From Streptomyces sp. JB150 (lineage in GTDB: Bacteria; Actinomycetota; Actinomycetes; Streptomycetales; Streptomycetaceae): 64,000 nt of DNA. The stretch is from contig NZ_CP049780.1 of assembly GCF_011193355.1 (NCBI RefSeq), positions 6,476,534 to 6,540,533 on the forward strand, in the 5' to 3' direction. Shown here piece by piece: positions 33,784 to 43,187 of this stretch. Numbering within the stretch: position 1 is the stretch's first letter; each line of letters starts with the position of its first letter. Both the position numbers and the translations under genes were made by a program. Under the pieces are notes generated by a model that was not told the DNA's origin, searched no databases, and worked only from the letters and a program-made list of their open reading frames with translations.

Positions 33784-34665
33784 CTACTTCTTCGCCGACT
33801 CGACGGCGTGCCCGCCGAACTGGTTGCGCAGCGCGGCGATCATCTTCATCTGCGGCGAGTCGTCCTGACGCGAGGCGAACCGCGCGAACAGCGAGGCGGT
33901 GATCGCGGGCAGCGGCACCGCGTTGTCGATGGCGGCCTCCACCGTCCAGCGGCCCTCGCCGGAGTCCTCCGCGTAGCCGCGCAGCTTCTCCAGGTGCTCG
34001 TCCTCGTCGAGGGCGTTGACCGCGAGGTCCAGCAGCCAGGACCGGATCACCGTGCCCTCCTGCCAGGAGCGGAACACCTCGCGGACGTCGGTCACCGAGT
34101 CGACCTTCTCCAGCAGCTCCCAGCCCTCGGCGTAGGCCTGCATCATGGCGTACTCGATGCCGTTGTGGACCATCTTCGCGAAGTGGCCCGCGCCGACCTT
34201 GCCCGCGTGGACATAGCCGTACGGCCCCTCCGGCTTCAGCGCGTCGAAGATCGGCTGGATCCGGTCCACGTGCTCCTTGTCGCCGCCGACCATCAGCGCG
34301 TAGCCGTTCTCCAGGCCCCACACGCCGCCGGAGACACCGGCGTCGACGAAGCCGATGCCCTTCGCGCCCAGCTCGGCGGCGTGCTTCTCGTCGTCGCTCC
34401 AGCGGGAGTTGCCGCCGTCGACGACCGTGTCGCCGGGCTCCAGCAGGTCCGCCAGCTCGTCGATGACGGACTGGGTGGGCGCGCCGGCCGGGACCATCAC
34501 CCACACCGTGCGGGGCGCGTCCAGGCGCTCGACGAGTTCGGCGAGGCCGTTCACGTCGGACAGCTCGGGGTTGCGGTCGTAGCCGATGACGGTGTGGCCG
34601 GCGCGGCGGATCCGCTCGCGCATGTTGCCGCCCATCTTGCCCAGGCCGATGAGTCCGAGTTGCAT
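33784..34665 (-). CDS. gnd: 6-phosphogluconate dehydrogenase, decarboxylating (short type)
   Basis: A 293-residue enzyme converting 6-phosphogluconate to ribulose 5-phosphate with CO2 release. N-terminal MQLGLIGLGKMGGNM binds the cofactor, VSGGVWGLENGYALMVGG is the substrate loop, and KMVHNGIEYAMMQAYAEG carries catalytic Lys and Asn. At about 290 residues it is the short YqeC-like form, which usually prefers NAD. The acidic/neutral residue after the fold (GYDRNPE) is compatible with that. ATG 34665 is 5 nt after the pgi stop, with AGAGAAG as ribosome-binding site inside pgi. Last gene of the operon. Confidence 0.93.
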   Translation of the reverse strand: MQLGLIGLGKMGGNMRERIRRAGHTVIGYDRNPELSDVNGLAELVERLDAPRTVWVMVPAGAPTQSVIDELADLLEPGDTVVDGGNSRWSDDEKHAAELGAKGIGFVDAGVSGGVWGLENGYALMVGGDKEHVDRIQPIFDALKPEGPYGYVHAGKVGAGHFAKMVHNGIEYAMMQAYAEGWELLEKVDSVTDVREVFRSWQEGTVIRSWLLDLAVNALDEDEHLEKLRGYAEDSGEGRWTVEAAIDNAVPLPAITASLFARFASRQDDSPQMKMIAALRNQFGGHAVESAKK

Positions 34666-34670
34666 GATGA

Positions 34671-36323
34671 TTACTTCTCTTCCTTGAGGTCGCGGTACGC
34701 CGCAACGAGGGCGGCGGTGGACGGGTCGAGGCCGGGGACGTCGGCGCCCTCGGTGAGCGCCGGTTCGACGCGCTTGGCGAGGACCTTGCCCAGCTCGACG
34801 CCCCACTGGTCGAAGGAGTCGATGTTCCACACGGCGCCCTGCACGAACACCTTGTGCTCGTACAGCGCGATCAGCTGGCCCAGCACCGACGGGGTCAGCG
34901 CGGGCGCGAGGATCGTGGTCGTCGGGTGGTTGCCGTGGAAGGTGCGGTGCGCGACCTGCTCTTCGGTGACGCCCTCCGCGCGGACCTCGTCCGCGGTCTT
35001 GCCGAACGCCAGCGCCTGCCCCTGCGCGAACAGGTTGGCCATCAGCAGGTCGTGCTGCGCCTTGAGGTCGTCGCTCAGTTCGGCGGCGGGCCGGGCGAAG
35101 CCGATCAGGTCGGCCGGGATGAGCTTGGTGCCCTGGTGGATGAGCTGGTAGTAGGCGTGCTGGCCGTTGGTGCCGGGCGTGCCCCAGACCACCGGGCCGG
35201 TCTGCCAGTCGACCTCCCGCCCGTCGCGGTCGACGTACTTGCCGTTGGACTCCATGTCCAGCTGCTGGAGATAGGCCGTGAACTTCGACAGGTAGTGGCT
35301 GTACGGCAGGACGGCGTGCGACTGGGCGTCGTGGAAGTTGTTGTACCAGATGCCCAGCAGGCCCAGGATCAGCGGGGCGTTGGCCTCCGGGGGCGCGGTG
35401 CGGAAGTGCTCGTCGACCGTGCGGAAGCCGTCCAGCATCTCCCGGAACCGGTCCGGGCCGATGGCGATCATCAGCGACAGGCCGATCGCCGAGTCGAAGG
35501 AGTAGCGGCCCCCGACCCAGTCCCAGAACTCGAACATGTTGTCCGGGTCGATGCCGAACCCGGTGACCTTGTCCGCGTTCGTCGACAGGGCGACGAAGTG
35601 CCGGGCCACCGCCTTCTCGTCGCCGAGCCCGGCCGGTCCGTTCAGCAGCCAGTCGCGGGCCGAGGTGGCGTTGGTGATCGTCTCGATCGTGGTGAAGGTC
35701 TTCGAGGCGACGATGAAGAGCGTCTCGGCCGGGTCCAGGTCGCGGGTGGCCTCGTGCAGGTCGGCGCCGTCCACGTTGGAGACGAAACGGACCGTCAGGT
35801 CACGGGCGGTGTACGGCCGCAGCGCGTCGTAGGCCATCGCGGGCCCGAGGTCGGAGCCGCCGATGCCGATGTTGACGACGTTGCGGATCCGCTTGCCCGT
35901 GTGACCCGTCCACTCGCCCGAGCGGACCCGCTCGGCGAACGCGGCCATCCTGTCGAGCACGGCGTGCACACCGGGCACGACGTTCTCGCCGTCGACCTCG
36001 ACCACCGCGTCGGCCGGGGCGCGCAGCGCGGTGTGCAGCACCGCCCGCCGCTCCGTCGTGTTGATCTTCTCGCCGCGGAACATCGCGTCCCGCAGCCCGA
36101 ACACATCGGTGGCGGCGGCCAGTTCGCGCAGCAGCGCCAGCGTCTCGTCGGTGATCAGGTGCTTGGAGTAGTCGATGCGCAGGTCACCGACGCGCACCAC
36201 GTACCGCTCGGCGCGGTCCGGGTCGTCGGCGAACAGCTCGCGCAGATGCGCCTGCCAGGCGGCGCGGTGGTCCTCCAGGGCCGTCCACTCGGGACGCCGG
36301 GTGAGCCGGGTGGATTCGGACAT
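34671..36323 (-). CDS. pgi: Glucose-6-phosphate isomerase
   Basis: A full-length (550-residue) cytosolic isomerase interconverting glucose 6-phosphate and fructose 6-phosphate. Signatures include [51 protein letters not shown] and [13 protein letters not shown]. The catalytic Glu and His lie in the last two. It follows opcA by one base and precedes gnd by 5 nt, so the oxidative branch and its entry point are co-transcribed. It is probably the second pgi of the genome, as Streptomyces usually have two pentose-phosphate clusters. Confidence 0.96.
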   Translation of the reverse strand: MSESTRLTRRPEWTALEDHRAAWQAHLRELFADDPDRAERYVVRVGDLRIDYSKHLITDETLALLRELAAATDVFGLRDAMFRGEKINTTERRAVLHTALRAPADAVVEVDGENVVPGVHAVLDRMAAFAERVRSGEWTGHTGKRIRNVVNIGIGGSDLGPAMAYDALRPYTARDLTVRFVSNVDGADLHEATRDLDPAETLFIVASKTFTTIETITNATSARDWLLNGPAGLGDEKAVARHFVALSTNADKVTGFGIDPDNMFEFWDWVGGRYSFDSAIGLSLMIAIGPDRFREMLDGFRTVDEHFRTAPPEANAPLILGLLGIWYNNFHDAQSHAVLPYSHYLSKFTAYLQQLDMESNGKYVDRDGREVDWQTGPVVWGTPGTNGQHAYYQLIHQGTKLIPADLIGFARPAAELSDDLKAQHDLLMANLFAQGQALAFGKTADEVRAEGVTEEQVAHRTFHGNHPTTTILAPALTPSVLGQLIALYEHKVFVQGAVWNIDSFDQWGVELGKVLAKRVEPALTEGADVPGLDPSTAALVAAYRDLKEEK

Positions 36324-36324
36324 C

Positions 36325-37251
36325 TCAGGCGTTCTCCTCGGTGTCCTCGCCGCGCAGGGCGACGGCGTACATCTCGTCCGCGTCGAGGCGCCGCAGCTCC
36401 TCGGCGATGAGTTCGGAAGTGGGGCGCACCTTCAGGGCGAGGGTGCGCGGCGGCTGGCCCGGCAGGGTCAGGGTGGCGAGCGGGCCCTCGGGCCGGTCGA
36501 TGACGATCTCGCCCTTCTCGGTGCCGAGCCGGACCCCGGTGACGACCGGACCGGCGGTCTCCACCCGCTCGACCGTCACGTGCAGCCGGGCCTCCAGCCA
36601 GCGGGCCAGCAGCTCGGCGCTGGGGTTGTCGGCCTCGCTCTCCACGGCCGCCGAGGTGACGGGCAGCCGGGCCTGGTCGAGGGCGGCGGCCAGCATCGAC
36701 CGCCACGGGGTGAGCCGGGTCCAGGCGAGGTCGGTGTCGCCGGGCGCGTACGAGCGGGCACGGGCCTCCAGGGCCTTCAGGGGCCGCTCGACGGCGTACA
36801 TGTCGGTGATCCTGCGCTGGGCCAGCGCGCCCAGCGGGTCCTTGGCGGGCACCTCCGGCGCGTCCACCGGCCACCACACGACCACCGGCGCGTCGGGCAG
36901 CAGCAGCGGCAGCACCACCGAGTCGGCGTGGTCGGACACCTCGCCGTAGGTGCGCAGCACGACGGTCTCTCCGGTGCCGGCCTCCGAGCCGACCCGGACC
37001 TCGGCGTCCAGCCGGGACCGGGTGCGCTCGCGCGGGGTGCGGGCGTGCCGCTTGATCACGACCAGGGTGCGCGAGGGATGCTCGTGGGAGGCCTGCTCGG
37101 CCGCCTTGATGGAGTCGTAGGCGTTCTCCTCGTCCGTGACGATCACCATCGTGAGGACCATGCCGACGGCCGGGGTGCCGATGGCGCGGCGGCCCTGCAC
37201 GAGCGCCTTGTTGATCTTGCTTGCCGTGGTGTCGGTCAGGTCGATCTTCAT
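36325..37251 (-). CDS. opcA: Glucose-6-phosphate dehydrogenase assembly protein OpcA
   Basis: A 308-residue OpcA protein required for assembly or allosteric activation of glucose-6-phosphate dehydrogenase. The N-terminus [17 protein letters not shown] and the central [31 protein letters not shown] and [18 protein letters not shown] match actinobacterial OpcA. The ATG overlaps the zwf stop (ATGA), coupling it to its client. The TGA leaves a one-base gap to pgi. Confidence 0.95.
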   Translation of the reverse strand: MKIDLTDTTASKINKALVQGRRAIGTPAVGMVLTMVIVTDEENAYDSIKAAEQASHEHPSRTLVVIKRHARTPRERTRSRLDAEVRVGSEAGTGETVVLRTYGEVSDHADSVVLPLLLPDAPVVVWWPVDAPEVPAKDPLGALAQRRITDMYAVERPLKALEARARSYAPGDTDLAWTRLTPWRSMLAAALDQARLPVTSAAVESEADNPSAELLARWLEARLHVTVERVETAGPVVTGVRLGTEKGEIVIDRPEGPLATLTLPGQPPRTLALKVRPTSELIAEELRRLDADEMYAVALRGEDTEENA

Positions 37252-38810
37252 GGCCTGCGCCAGCTCCGTCCGTCTCGTGCGAGCATCTCGTCGGCTTCCT
37301 TCGGTCCCCAGCTGCCCGACGCGTACTGGGCGGGCCTGCCGTGCGTGGCCCAGTACTCCTCGATCGGGTCGAGGATCCTCCAGGACTCTTCCACTTCCTG
37401 GTGACGGGGGAACAGGTTGGCGTCGCCGAGCAGCACGTCCAGGATCAGCCGCTCGTAGGCCTCCGGGCTGGACTCGGTGAAGGACTCGCCGTAGGCGAAG
37501 TCCATCGTCACGTCCCGGATCTCCATCGAGGTGCCCGGCACCTTGGAGCCGAACCGGACCGTGACGCCCTCGTCGGGCTGGACGCGGATGACGATGGCGT
37601 TCTGGCCCAGCTCCTCGGTGGCCGTCGCGTCGAAGGGGGAGTGCGGGGCCCGCTGGAAGACGACCGCGATCTCCGTCACCCGCCGGCCGAGCCGCTTGCC
37701 GGTGCGCAGGTAGAACGGGACGCCCGCCCAGCGGCGGTTGTCGACGCCGAGCTTGACCGCCGCGTAGGTGTCGGTGGTGGAGTCCGGGTCGATGCCGTCC
37801 TCCTCCAGATAGCCCCGCACCTTCGCGCCGCCCTGCCACGCCGGCGCGTACTGCCCGCGCACGGTGTGCCGGCCCAGGTCCTCCGGGAGGCGGACGGCCT
37901 TCAGCACCTTCAGCTTCTCGGTGAGCAGCGACTCGGCGTCGAACGCGGCCGGCTCCTCCATGGCGGTGAGCGCCATCAGCTGCAGCAGGTGGTTCTGGAT
38001 GACGTCACGCGCCGAGCCGATGCCGTCGTAGTAGCCGGCCCGGCCGCCGATGCCGATGTCCTCGGCCATCGTGATCTGCACGTGGTCGACGTACGACCGG
38101 TTCCAGATCGGCTCGAACATCTGGTTGGCGAAGCGCAGCGCCAGGATGTTCTGGACGGTCTCCTTGCCCAGGTAGTGGTCGATCCGGAAGACCTGGTCCG
38201 GCTCGAACACGTCGTGCACGATCGCGTTCAGCTCGCAGGCGCTCTTCAGGTCGTGACCGAACGGCTTCTCGATGACCGCGCGCCGCCACGAGCCCTCCGG
38301 GGCGTCCGCCAGACCGTGCTTCTTCAGCTGCTGCACGACCTTCGGGAAGAACTTCGGCGGTACGGAGAGATAGAAGGCGTAGTTGCCGCTGGTGCCGCGG
38401 GAGGCGTCCAGCTCCTCCACCGACTTGCGCAGCTGCTCGAACGCCTCGTCGTCGTCGAAGTCGCCGGGGATGAACCGCATGCCCTCGGCGAGCTGCTGCC
38501 AGACCTCCTCGCGGAACGGGGTGCGGGAGTGCTCGCGCACCGCGTCGTGCACCACCTCGGCGAAGTCCTGGTTCTCCCAGTCCCGGCGGGCGAACCCGAC
38601 GAGGGAGAAGCCCGGCGGCAGCAGGCCGCGGTTGGCCAGGTCGTAGACGGCCGGCATCAGTTTCTTGCGGGACAGGTCGCCGGTGACACCGAAGATGACG
38701 AGCCCGGACGGGCCCGCGATCCGCGGCAGCCGGCGGTCGCGCACATCGCGCAGCGGGTTGGTCCAGCCGGCCGCCGGTGCGGCCGGCGCTTCGAGCGGCT
38801 TCTGGCTCAT
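37248..38810 (-). CDS. zwf: Glucose-6-phosphate 1-dehydrogenase
   Basis: A 520-residue enzyme making 6-phosphogluconolactone and NAD(P)H. It has the dinucleotide fold GLVIFGVTGDLSRKKL, the active-site RIDHYLGKETVQNILALRF with the catalytic His, and EKPFGHD. Its ATG directly abuts the tal stop (TAA at 38813-38811, no gap) and its own TGA overlaps opcA. Length and motifs are complete. Confidence 0.97.
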   Translation of the reverse strand: MSQKPLEAPAAPAAGWTNPLRDVRDRRLPRIAGPSGLVIFGVTGDLSRKKLMPAVYDLANRGLLPPGFSLVGFARRDWENQDFAEVVHDAVREHSRTPFREEVWQQLAEGMRFIPGDFDDDEAFEQLRKSVEELDASRGTSGNYAFYLSVPPKFFPKVVQQLKKHGLADAPEGSWRRAVIEKPFGHDLKSACELNAIVHDVFEPDQVFRIDHYLGKETVQNILALRFANQMFEPIWNRSYVDHVQITMAEDIGIGGRAGYYDGIGSARDVIQNHLLQLMALTAMEEPAAFDAESLLTEKLKVLKAVRLPEDLGRHTVRGQYAPAWQGGAKVRGYLEEDGIDPDSTTDTYAAVKLGVDNRRWAGVPFYLRTGKRLGRRVTEIAVVFQRAPHSPFDATATEELGQNAIVIRVQPDEGVTVRFGSKVPGTSMEIRDVTMDFAYGESFTESSPEAYERLILDVLLGDANLFPRHQEVEESWRILDPIEEYWATHGRPAQYASGSWGPKEADEMLARDGRSWRRP

Positions 38811-39953
38811 TTACGCGTCAGCTCCCTTGCTCAGCAGGGACTTCGTCACCGCGTCCAGCAGGTCCTGCCACGCGGTCTCGAACTTGGCGACTCCCTCGTC
38901 CTCCAGCTGCTGGACGACCTCGTCGTAGGAGATGCCCAGCCGCTCCACGGCTGCGAGGTCGGCGCGGGCCTGGGCGTAGCCACCGGTGACCGTGTCGCCG
39001 GTGATCTCGCCGTGGTCGCGGACCGCGTCCAGGGTGGCCTCGGGCATGGTGTTGACCGTGCCGGGGGCGACCAGTTCGTCGACGTACAGCGTGTCCTTGT
39101 ACGCCGGGTCCTTCACCCCGGTCGACGCCCACAGCGGGCGCTGCTTGTTGGCCTTCGCGCCGGCCAGGGCCAGCCAGCGGCCGCCGCCGAAGACCTCCTC
39201 GTACGCCGCGTAGGCCAGCCGCGCGTTGGCGAGCGCCGCCCGGCCCTTCAGGGCGAGCGCCTCCTCGGTGCCGAGGACGGTCAGCCGCTTGTCGATCTCG
39301 CTGTCGACGCGGGAGACGAAGAAGGAGGCCACGGAGTGGATGGTGCTCAGGTCGCGGCCCGCCCGCTGCGCCTTCTCCAGGCCCGCGAGGTAGGCGTCCA
39401 TGACCTCCCGGTAGCGCTCCAGCGAGAAGATCAGCGTGACGTTGACGCTGATGCCCTGGGCGACGACCTCGGTGATCGCGGGCAGACCGGCCCTCGTCGC
39501 CGGGATCTTGATCATCACGTTGGGGCGGTCCACCAGCCAGGCCAGCTGCTTGGCCTCGGCGACGGTCGCCTCGGTGTGGTGGGCCAGGCGCGGGTCGACC
39601 TCGATGGAGACCCGCCCGTCCCGGCCGCCGGTGGCCCGGTACACGGGCTCCAGGACGTCGGCGGCGGCCCGTACGTCGGCGGTCGTCATCATCCGCACGG
39701 CCTCGTCGACCGTCACCCCCCGCACGGCCAGCTCGGCCAGCTGCTCCTCGTACCCGGCGCCGGAGCCGATGGCGGCCTGGAAGATGGACGGGTTGGTGGT
39801 CACGCCCACCACATGGCTGGTCTCGACGAGTTCGGCGAGGTTGCCGGACGCGATCCGGCCGCGGGACAGGTCGTCCAGCCAGATCGACACGCCCTGCTCG
39901 GACAGGCGCTTGAGGGCTCCCGCACTCGCGGTTGCTTCGGTCACTGTGATCAT
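38811..39953 (-). CDS. tal: Transaldolase
   Basis: A 380-residue transaldolase of the non-oxidative pentose-phosphate branch. [14 protein letters not shown] is the N-terminal signature. The Schiff-base Lys is in [12 protein letters not shown], followed by [16 protein letters not shown]-terminal [14 protein letters not shown] is typical of the actinobacterial long form. It starts 18 nt after the tkt stop. The ATG has AAAGAAGATG just upstream. Confidence 0.96.
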   Translation of the reverse strand: MITVTEATASAGALKRLSEQGVSIWLDDLSRGRIASGNLAELVETSHVVGVTTNPSIFQAAIGSGAGYEEQLAELAVRGVTVDEAVRMMTTADVRAAADVLEPVYRATGGRDGRVSIEVDPRLAHHTEATVAEAKQLAWLVDRPNVMIKIPATRAGLPAITEVVAQGISVNVTLIFSLERYREVMDAYLAGLEKAQRAGRDLSTIHSVASFFVSRVDSEIDKRLTVLGTEEALALKGRAALANARLAYAAYEEVFGGGRWLALAGAKANKQRPLWASTGVKDPAYKDTLYVDELVAPGTVNTMPEATLDAVRDHGEITGDTVTGGYAQARADLAAVERLGISYDEVVQQLEDEGVAKFETAWQDLLDAVTKSLLSKGADA

Positions 39954-39971
39954 CTTCTTTCTGCGGTCGGA

Positions 39972-42047
39972 TCAACCGCGTGCGGCGGCCAGGGATTCCC
40001 GGGCGGCGGCGACGACGTGGTCGGCGGTGAAGCCGTAGCCGGCGAACAGGGTCTCGGCGTCGGCGGAGGCACCGAAGTGTTCGAGGGAGACGATGCGTCC
40101 TGCGTCACCTGTGAACCGGTACCACGTCAGGCCCACCCCGGCTTCCACCGCGACACGAGCCCGCACGGACGGCGGAAGGACGCTGTCGCGGTAGGCCCGG
40201 TCCTGCTCCTCGAACCACTCCACGCACGGCATCGACACCACCCGCGCCGGCACACCGGAGGCCTGCAGCCGCTCGCGCGCCTCGACGGCGAGCCGCACCT
40301 CGGAGCCGGTGGCGATGAGGATCACCCGCGGTTCGCCGCCGTCGGCCTCGCGCAGCACGTAGCCGCCGCGGGCCGCCTCCTCGTGGGGCTCGTACGTCGG
40401 TACGCCCTGACGGGTGAGGGCGAGACCGTGCGGGGCGGGATCGGTGGCGTGCCGGCGCAGGATCTCGCGCCAGGCGATGGCGGTCTCGTTGGCGTCGGCC
40501 GGGCGGACCACGTTCAGACCGGGGATGGCGCGCAGCGCGGCCAGGTGCTCGACCGGCTGGTGGGTCGGGCCGTCCTCGCCGAGGCCGATGGAGTCGTGCG
40601 TCCACACGTACGTCACCGGCAGCTGCATCAGCGCGGACATCCGTACCGCGTTGCGCATGTAGTCGGAGAACACCAGGAAGGTGCCGCCGTAGACGCGGGT
40701 GTTGCCGTGCAGCGCGATGCCGTTCATCTCCGCGGCCATCGAGAACTCGCGGATGCCGAAGTGGATCGTGCGGCCGTACGGGTCCGCCTCCGGCAGCGGG
40801 TTGCCCTTCGGGAGGAAGGAGCTGGTCTTGTCGATGGTGGTGTTGTTGGAGCCCGCGAGGTCGGCGGAGCCGCCCCACAGCTCCGGGATGACCTCGCCCA
40901 GCGCCTGGAGCACCTTCCCGGAGGCGGCACGGGTGGCGACGGACTTGCCCGGCTCGAAGACCGGCAGCCTCTCCTCCCAGCCCGCGGGCAGCTCGCCCTT
41001 GCTGATCCGGTCGAACTCGGCGGCGCGCTCGGGGTGGGCGTCGCGCCAGGCGGCGATCCGCTTGTCCCAGGCGGCGTGCGTCTCGGCGCCGCGGTCCAGC
41101 GCCCGGCGGGTGTGGGCCAGCACCTCGTCGGCCACCTCGAAGGTCTTCTCCGGGTCGAAGCCGAGGAGCCGCTTGGTGGCGGCGACCTCCGCCTCGCCGA
41201 GCGCGGAGCCGTGCGCGGCCTCGGTGTTCCGCGCGTTCGGCGCGGGCCAGGCGATGATCGTGCGCATCGCGATGAGGGACGGCCGTCCGGTCTCGGCCCG
41301 CGCGGCCGTCAGCGCCGCGTACAGGGCGCGCACGTCGATGTCGCCGTCCTCGGCGGGCTCGATCCGCTGGGTGTGCCAGCCGTAGGCCTCGTACCGCTTC
41401 AGCACGTCCTCGGAGAACGCGGTCGCGGTGTCGCCCTCGATCGAGATGTGGTTGTCGTCGTAGAGGAGGACCAGGTTGCCCAGCTTCTGGTGCCCGGCGA
41501 GCGAGGACGCCTCGGCGGACACGCCCTCCTGCAGGTCGCCGTCGGAGACGATCGCCCAGATGGTGTGGTCGAACGGCGACTCGCCGGCCGGGGCGTCCGG
41601 GTCGAACAGGCCGCGCTCGTAGCGGGCGGCCATCGCCATGCCCACGGCGTTGGCCACGCCCTGGCCGAGCGGGCCGGTCGTGGTCTCCACCCCGGCGGTG
41701 TGCCCGTACTCGGGGTGGCCGGGTGTCTTCGAGCCGTGGGTGCGGAAGGCCTTCAGGTCGTCCAGGGTCACCTCGTACCCGGCCAGGTACAGCTGGGTGT
41801 AGAGCGTCAGCGAGGTGTGGCCGGGGGAGAGGACGAAGCGGTCACGGCCCGTCCACTCGGGGTCGGCGGGGTCGTGCCGCATCAGCTTCTGAAAGATCGT
41901 GTACGCGGCGGGGGCGAGGCTCATGGCGGTGCCCGGGTGGCCGTTCCCGACCCGCTGCACGGCGTCGGCCGCCAGCAGGCGCGCGGTGTCGACGGCACGC
42001 CGGTCCAGGTCGGTCCACTCGAGGCCGTCGGTTGTCTGCGTGCTCAT
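39972..42047 (-). CDS. tkt: Transketolase
   Basis: A 691-residue thiamine-diphosphate enzyme and the first gene of the six-gene operon. Signatures are the N-terminal NGHPGTAMSLAPAAYTIFQ, GPLGQGVANAVGMAMAA, the ThDP motif beginning GDGDLQEG-like (VSDGDLQEGVSAE) with NHIS, and THDSIGLGEDGPTHQPVEHL in the Pyr domain. It shuttles two-carbon units between sugar phosphates. The upstream region holds a palindrome and the divergent AraC-type regulator, a likely controller of the operon. Confidence 0.97.
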   Translation of the reverse strand: MSTQTTDGLEWTDLDRRAVDTARLLAADAVQRVGNGHPGTAMSLAPAAYTIFQKLMRHDPADPEWTGRDRFVLSPGHTSLTLYTQLYLAGYEVTLDDLKAFRTHGSKTPGHPEYGHTAGVETTTGPLGQGVANAVGMAMAARYERGLFDPDAPAGESPFDHTIWAIVSDGDLQEGVSAEASSLAGHQKLGNLVLLYDDNHISIEGDTATAFSEDVLKRYEAYGWHTQRIEPAEDGDIDVRALYAALTAARAETGRPSLIAMRTIIAWPAPNARNTEAAHGSALGEAEVAATKRLLGFDPEKTFEVADEVLAHTRRALDRGAETHAAWDKRIAAWRDAHPERAAEFDRISKGELPAGWEERLPVFEPGKSVATRAASGKVLQALGEVIPELWGGSADLAGSNNTTIDKTSSFLPKGNPLPEADPYGRTIHFGIREFSMAAEMNGIALHGNTRVYGGTFLVFSDYMRNAVRMSALMQLPVTYVWTHDSIGLGEDGPTHQPVEHLAALRAIPGLNVVRPADANETAIAWREILRRHATDPAPHGLALTRQGVPTYEPHEEAARGGYVLREADGGEPRVILIATGSEVRLAVEARERLQASGVPARVVSMPCVEWFEEQDRAYRDSVLPPSVRARVAVEAGVGLTWYRFTGDAGRIVSLEHFGASADAETLFAGYGFTADHVVAAARESLAAARG

Positions 42048-42114
42048 CTAATCGCAGTCCCCTTCAAAAAGTCATGGAATTCGGTGTCTTCCCTGGTCAG
42101 CCGCGTTCGACTCT

Positions 42115-42129
42115 AAAAGTCTGACTTTT
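42115..42129. promoter_or_regulatory. Palindrome upstream of the tkt operon
   Basis: AAAAGTCTGACTTTT is a perfect 7-bp inverted repeat around one base, A/T-rich in a GC-rich setting, 68 bp from the tkt start. The 169-bp region also serves the divergent araC gene. A related AAAAAGTCA occurs at 42066-42074. I infer an operator or promoter-overlapping site. Confidence 0.5.
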
Positions 42130-42216
42130 TCGCTGGAAGGTCCGGGTGTGTCAGCCTGTGGTGAAAGTGGGACACCCAGACGGCACGGCGCGCGACCGAG
42201 GCGGCACAAGAACGAC

Positions 42217-43110
42217 ATGGCGGACAGAACCCGGCACGACGGCGACGACGACGGCATCAGGACCTTCGCCTTCCCCGCCGACCGCAGCATCAGCGGCGTC
42301 GGCATGCAGGTCGGCCCGATGGGCACCGGCCACACCTGGCACTCCGAGGCGCCGCGCGGCCGCGTCCACCGCATCGACTTCCACGTCGTGATGGTCTTCG
42401 CCGCCGGCCCCGTACGCCACATGATCGACTTCACCGAGTACGAGGCGACGGCCGGCGACGTGCTGTGGATCCGCCCGGGACAGGTGCACCGTTTCACGAC
42501 CACGAGCGAGTACCGCGGAACCGTCCTCACCATGCAGCCCGGTTTCCTGCCCCGCGCCACCGTCGAGGCCACCGGCCTGTACCGCTACGACCTGCCGCCC
42601 CTGCTCCACCCCGACCCGCCGCGACTCGCCGCCCTGGAAGCCTCCCTCGCCCAGCTGCGCCGCGAGTACGAGGACACCGCCACCCTCCCCCTCGGCCTGC
42701 ACACCGCCGTACTGCGCCACTCGCTCACCGCGTTCCTGCTGCGCCTCGCCCATCTCGCGGCCGGCTCCGTGGAGCCGCCCCCGCAGCACACCGACACCAC
42801 GTTCACCCTCTTCCGGGACGCCGTCGAGGCGGGCTTCGCCACCAACCACAGCGTCAGCGCCTACGCCGACGCGCTCGGCTACTCCCGCCGCACCCTCGTC
42901 CGCGCGGTGCGCGCCGCGACCGGCGAGACGCCGAAGGCCTTCATCGACAAGCGCGTGGTGCTGGAGGCCAAGCGCCTGCTCGCCCACACCGACCTGCCCA
43001 TCGGCCGGGTGGGCGCCGCGGTCGGCTTCCCCGACGCGGCCAACTTCTCCAAGTTCTTCCACCAGCACACGGACATGACGCCGGCGGCGTTCCGCGCGGA
43101 GCTGAGATGA
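42217..43110 (+). CDS. AraC-family regulator
   Basis: A 297-residue regulator. The N-terminal cupin-like sensing domain shows HRIDFHVVMVFAAGPVRHMID and GDVLWIRPGQVHRF. The C-terminal double HTH has SVSAYADALGYSRRTLVRAV, then PIGRVGAAVGFPDAANFSKFFHQHTDMTPAAFR. It is divergent from tkt and probably responds to a sugar or related small molecule. ATG 42217 is chosen because homology begins soon after; the ribosome-binding site is weak. Confidence 0.9.
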   Translation: MADRTRHDGDDDGIRTFAFPADRSISGVGMQVGPMGTGHTWHSEAPRGRVHRIDFHVVMVFAAGPVRHMIDFTEYEATAGDVLWIRPGQVHRFTTTSEYRGTVLTMQPGFLPRATVEATGLYRYDLPPLLHPDPPRLAALEASLAQLRREYEDTATLPLGLHTAVLRHSLTAFLLRLAHLAAGSVEPPPQHTDTTFTLFRDAVEAGFATNHSVSAYADALGYSRRTLVRAVRAATGETPKAFIDKRVVLEAKRLLAHTDLPIGRVGAAVGFPDAANFSKFFHQHTDMTPAAFRAELR

Positions 43111-43138
43111 CCAAGGGGCTCGCGCCGGGACGCGAAAA

Positions 43139-43164
43139 GGGGCCCCACGCGCGCGTGGAGCCCC
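43139..43164. terminator. Bidirectional terminator hairpin
   Basis: GGGGC..CCACGCG pairs with CGCGTGG.GCCCC across 43139-43164 with one mismatch, preceded by AAAA and followed by TCTT. It lies between the convergent araC and GH16 genes. Confidence 0.75.
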
Positions 43165-43187
43165 TCTTGCGGGGAGGCCGGCCGCCG

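Noticed and set aside
37221..42116. 1631-codon plus-strand open frame
   Set aside because: It lies opposite opcA, zwf, tal and tkt, all unmistakable. The frame exists only because of GC bias.
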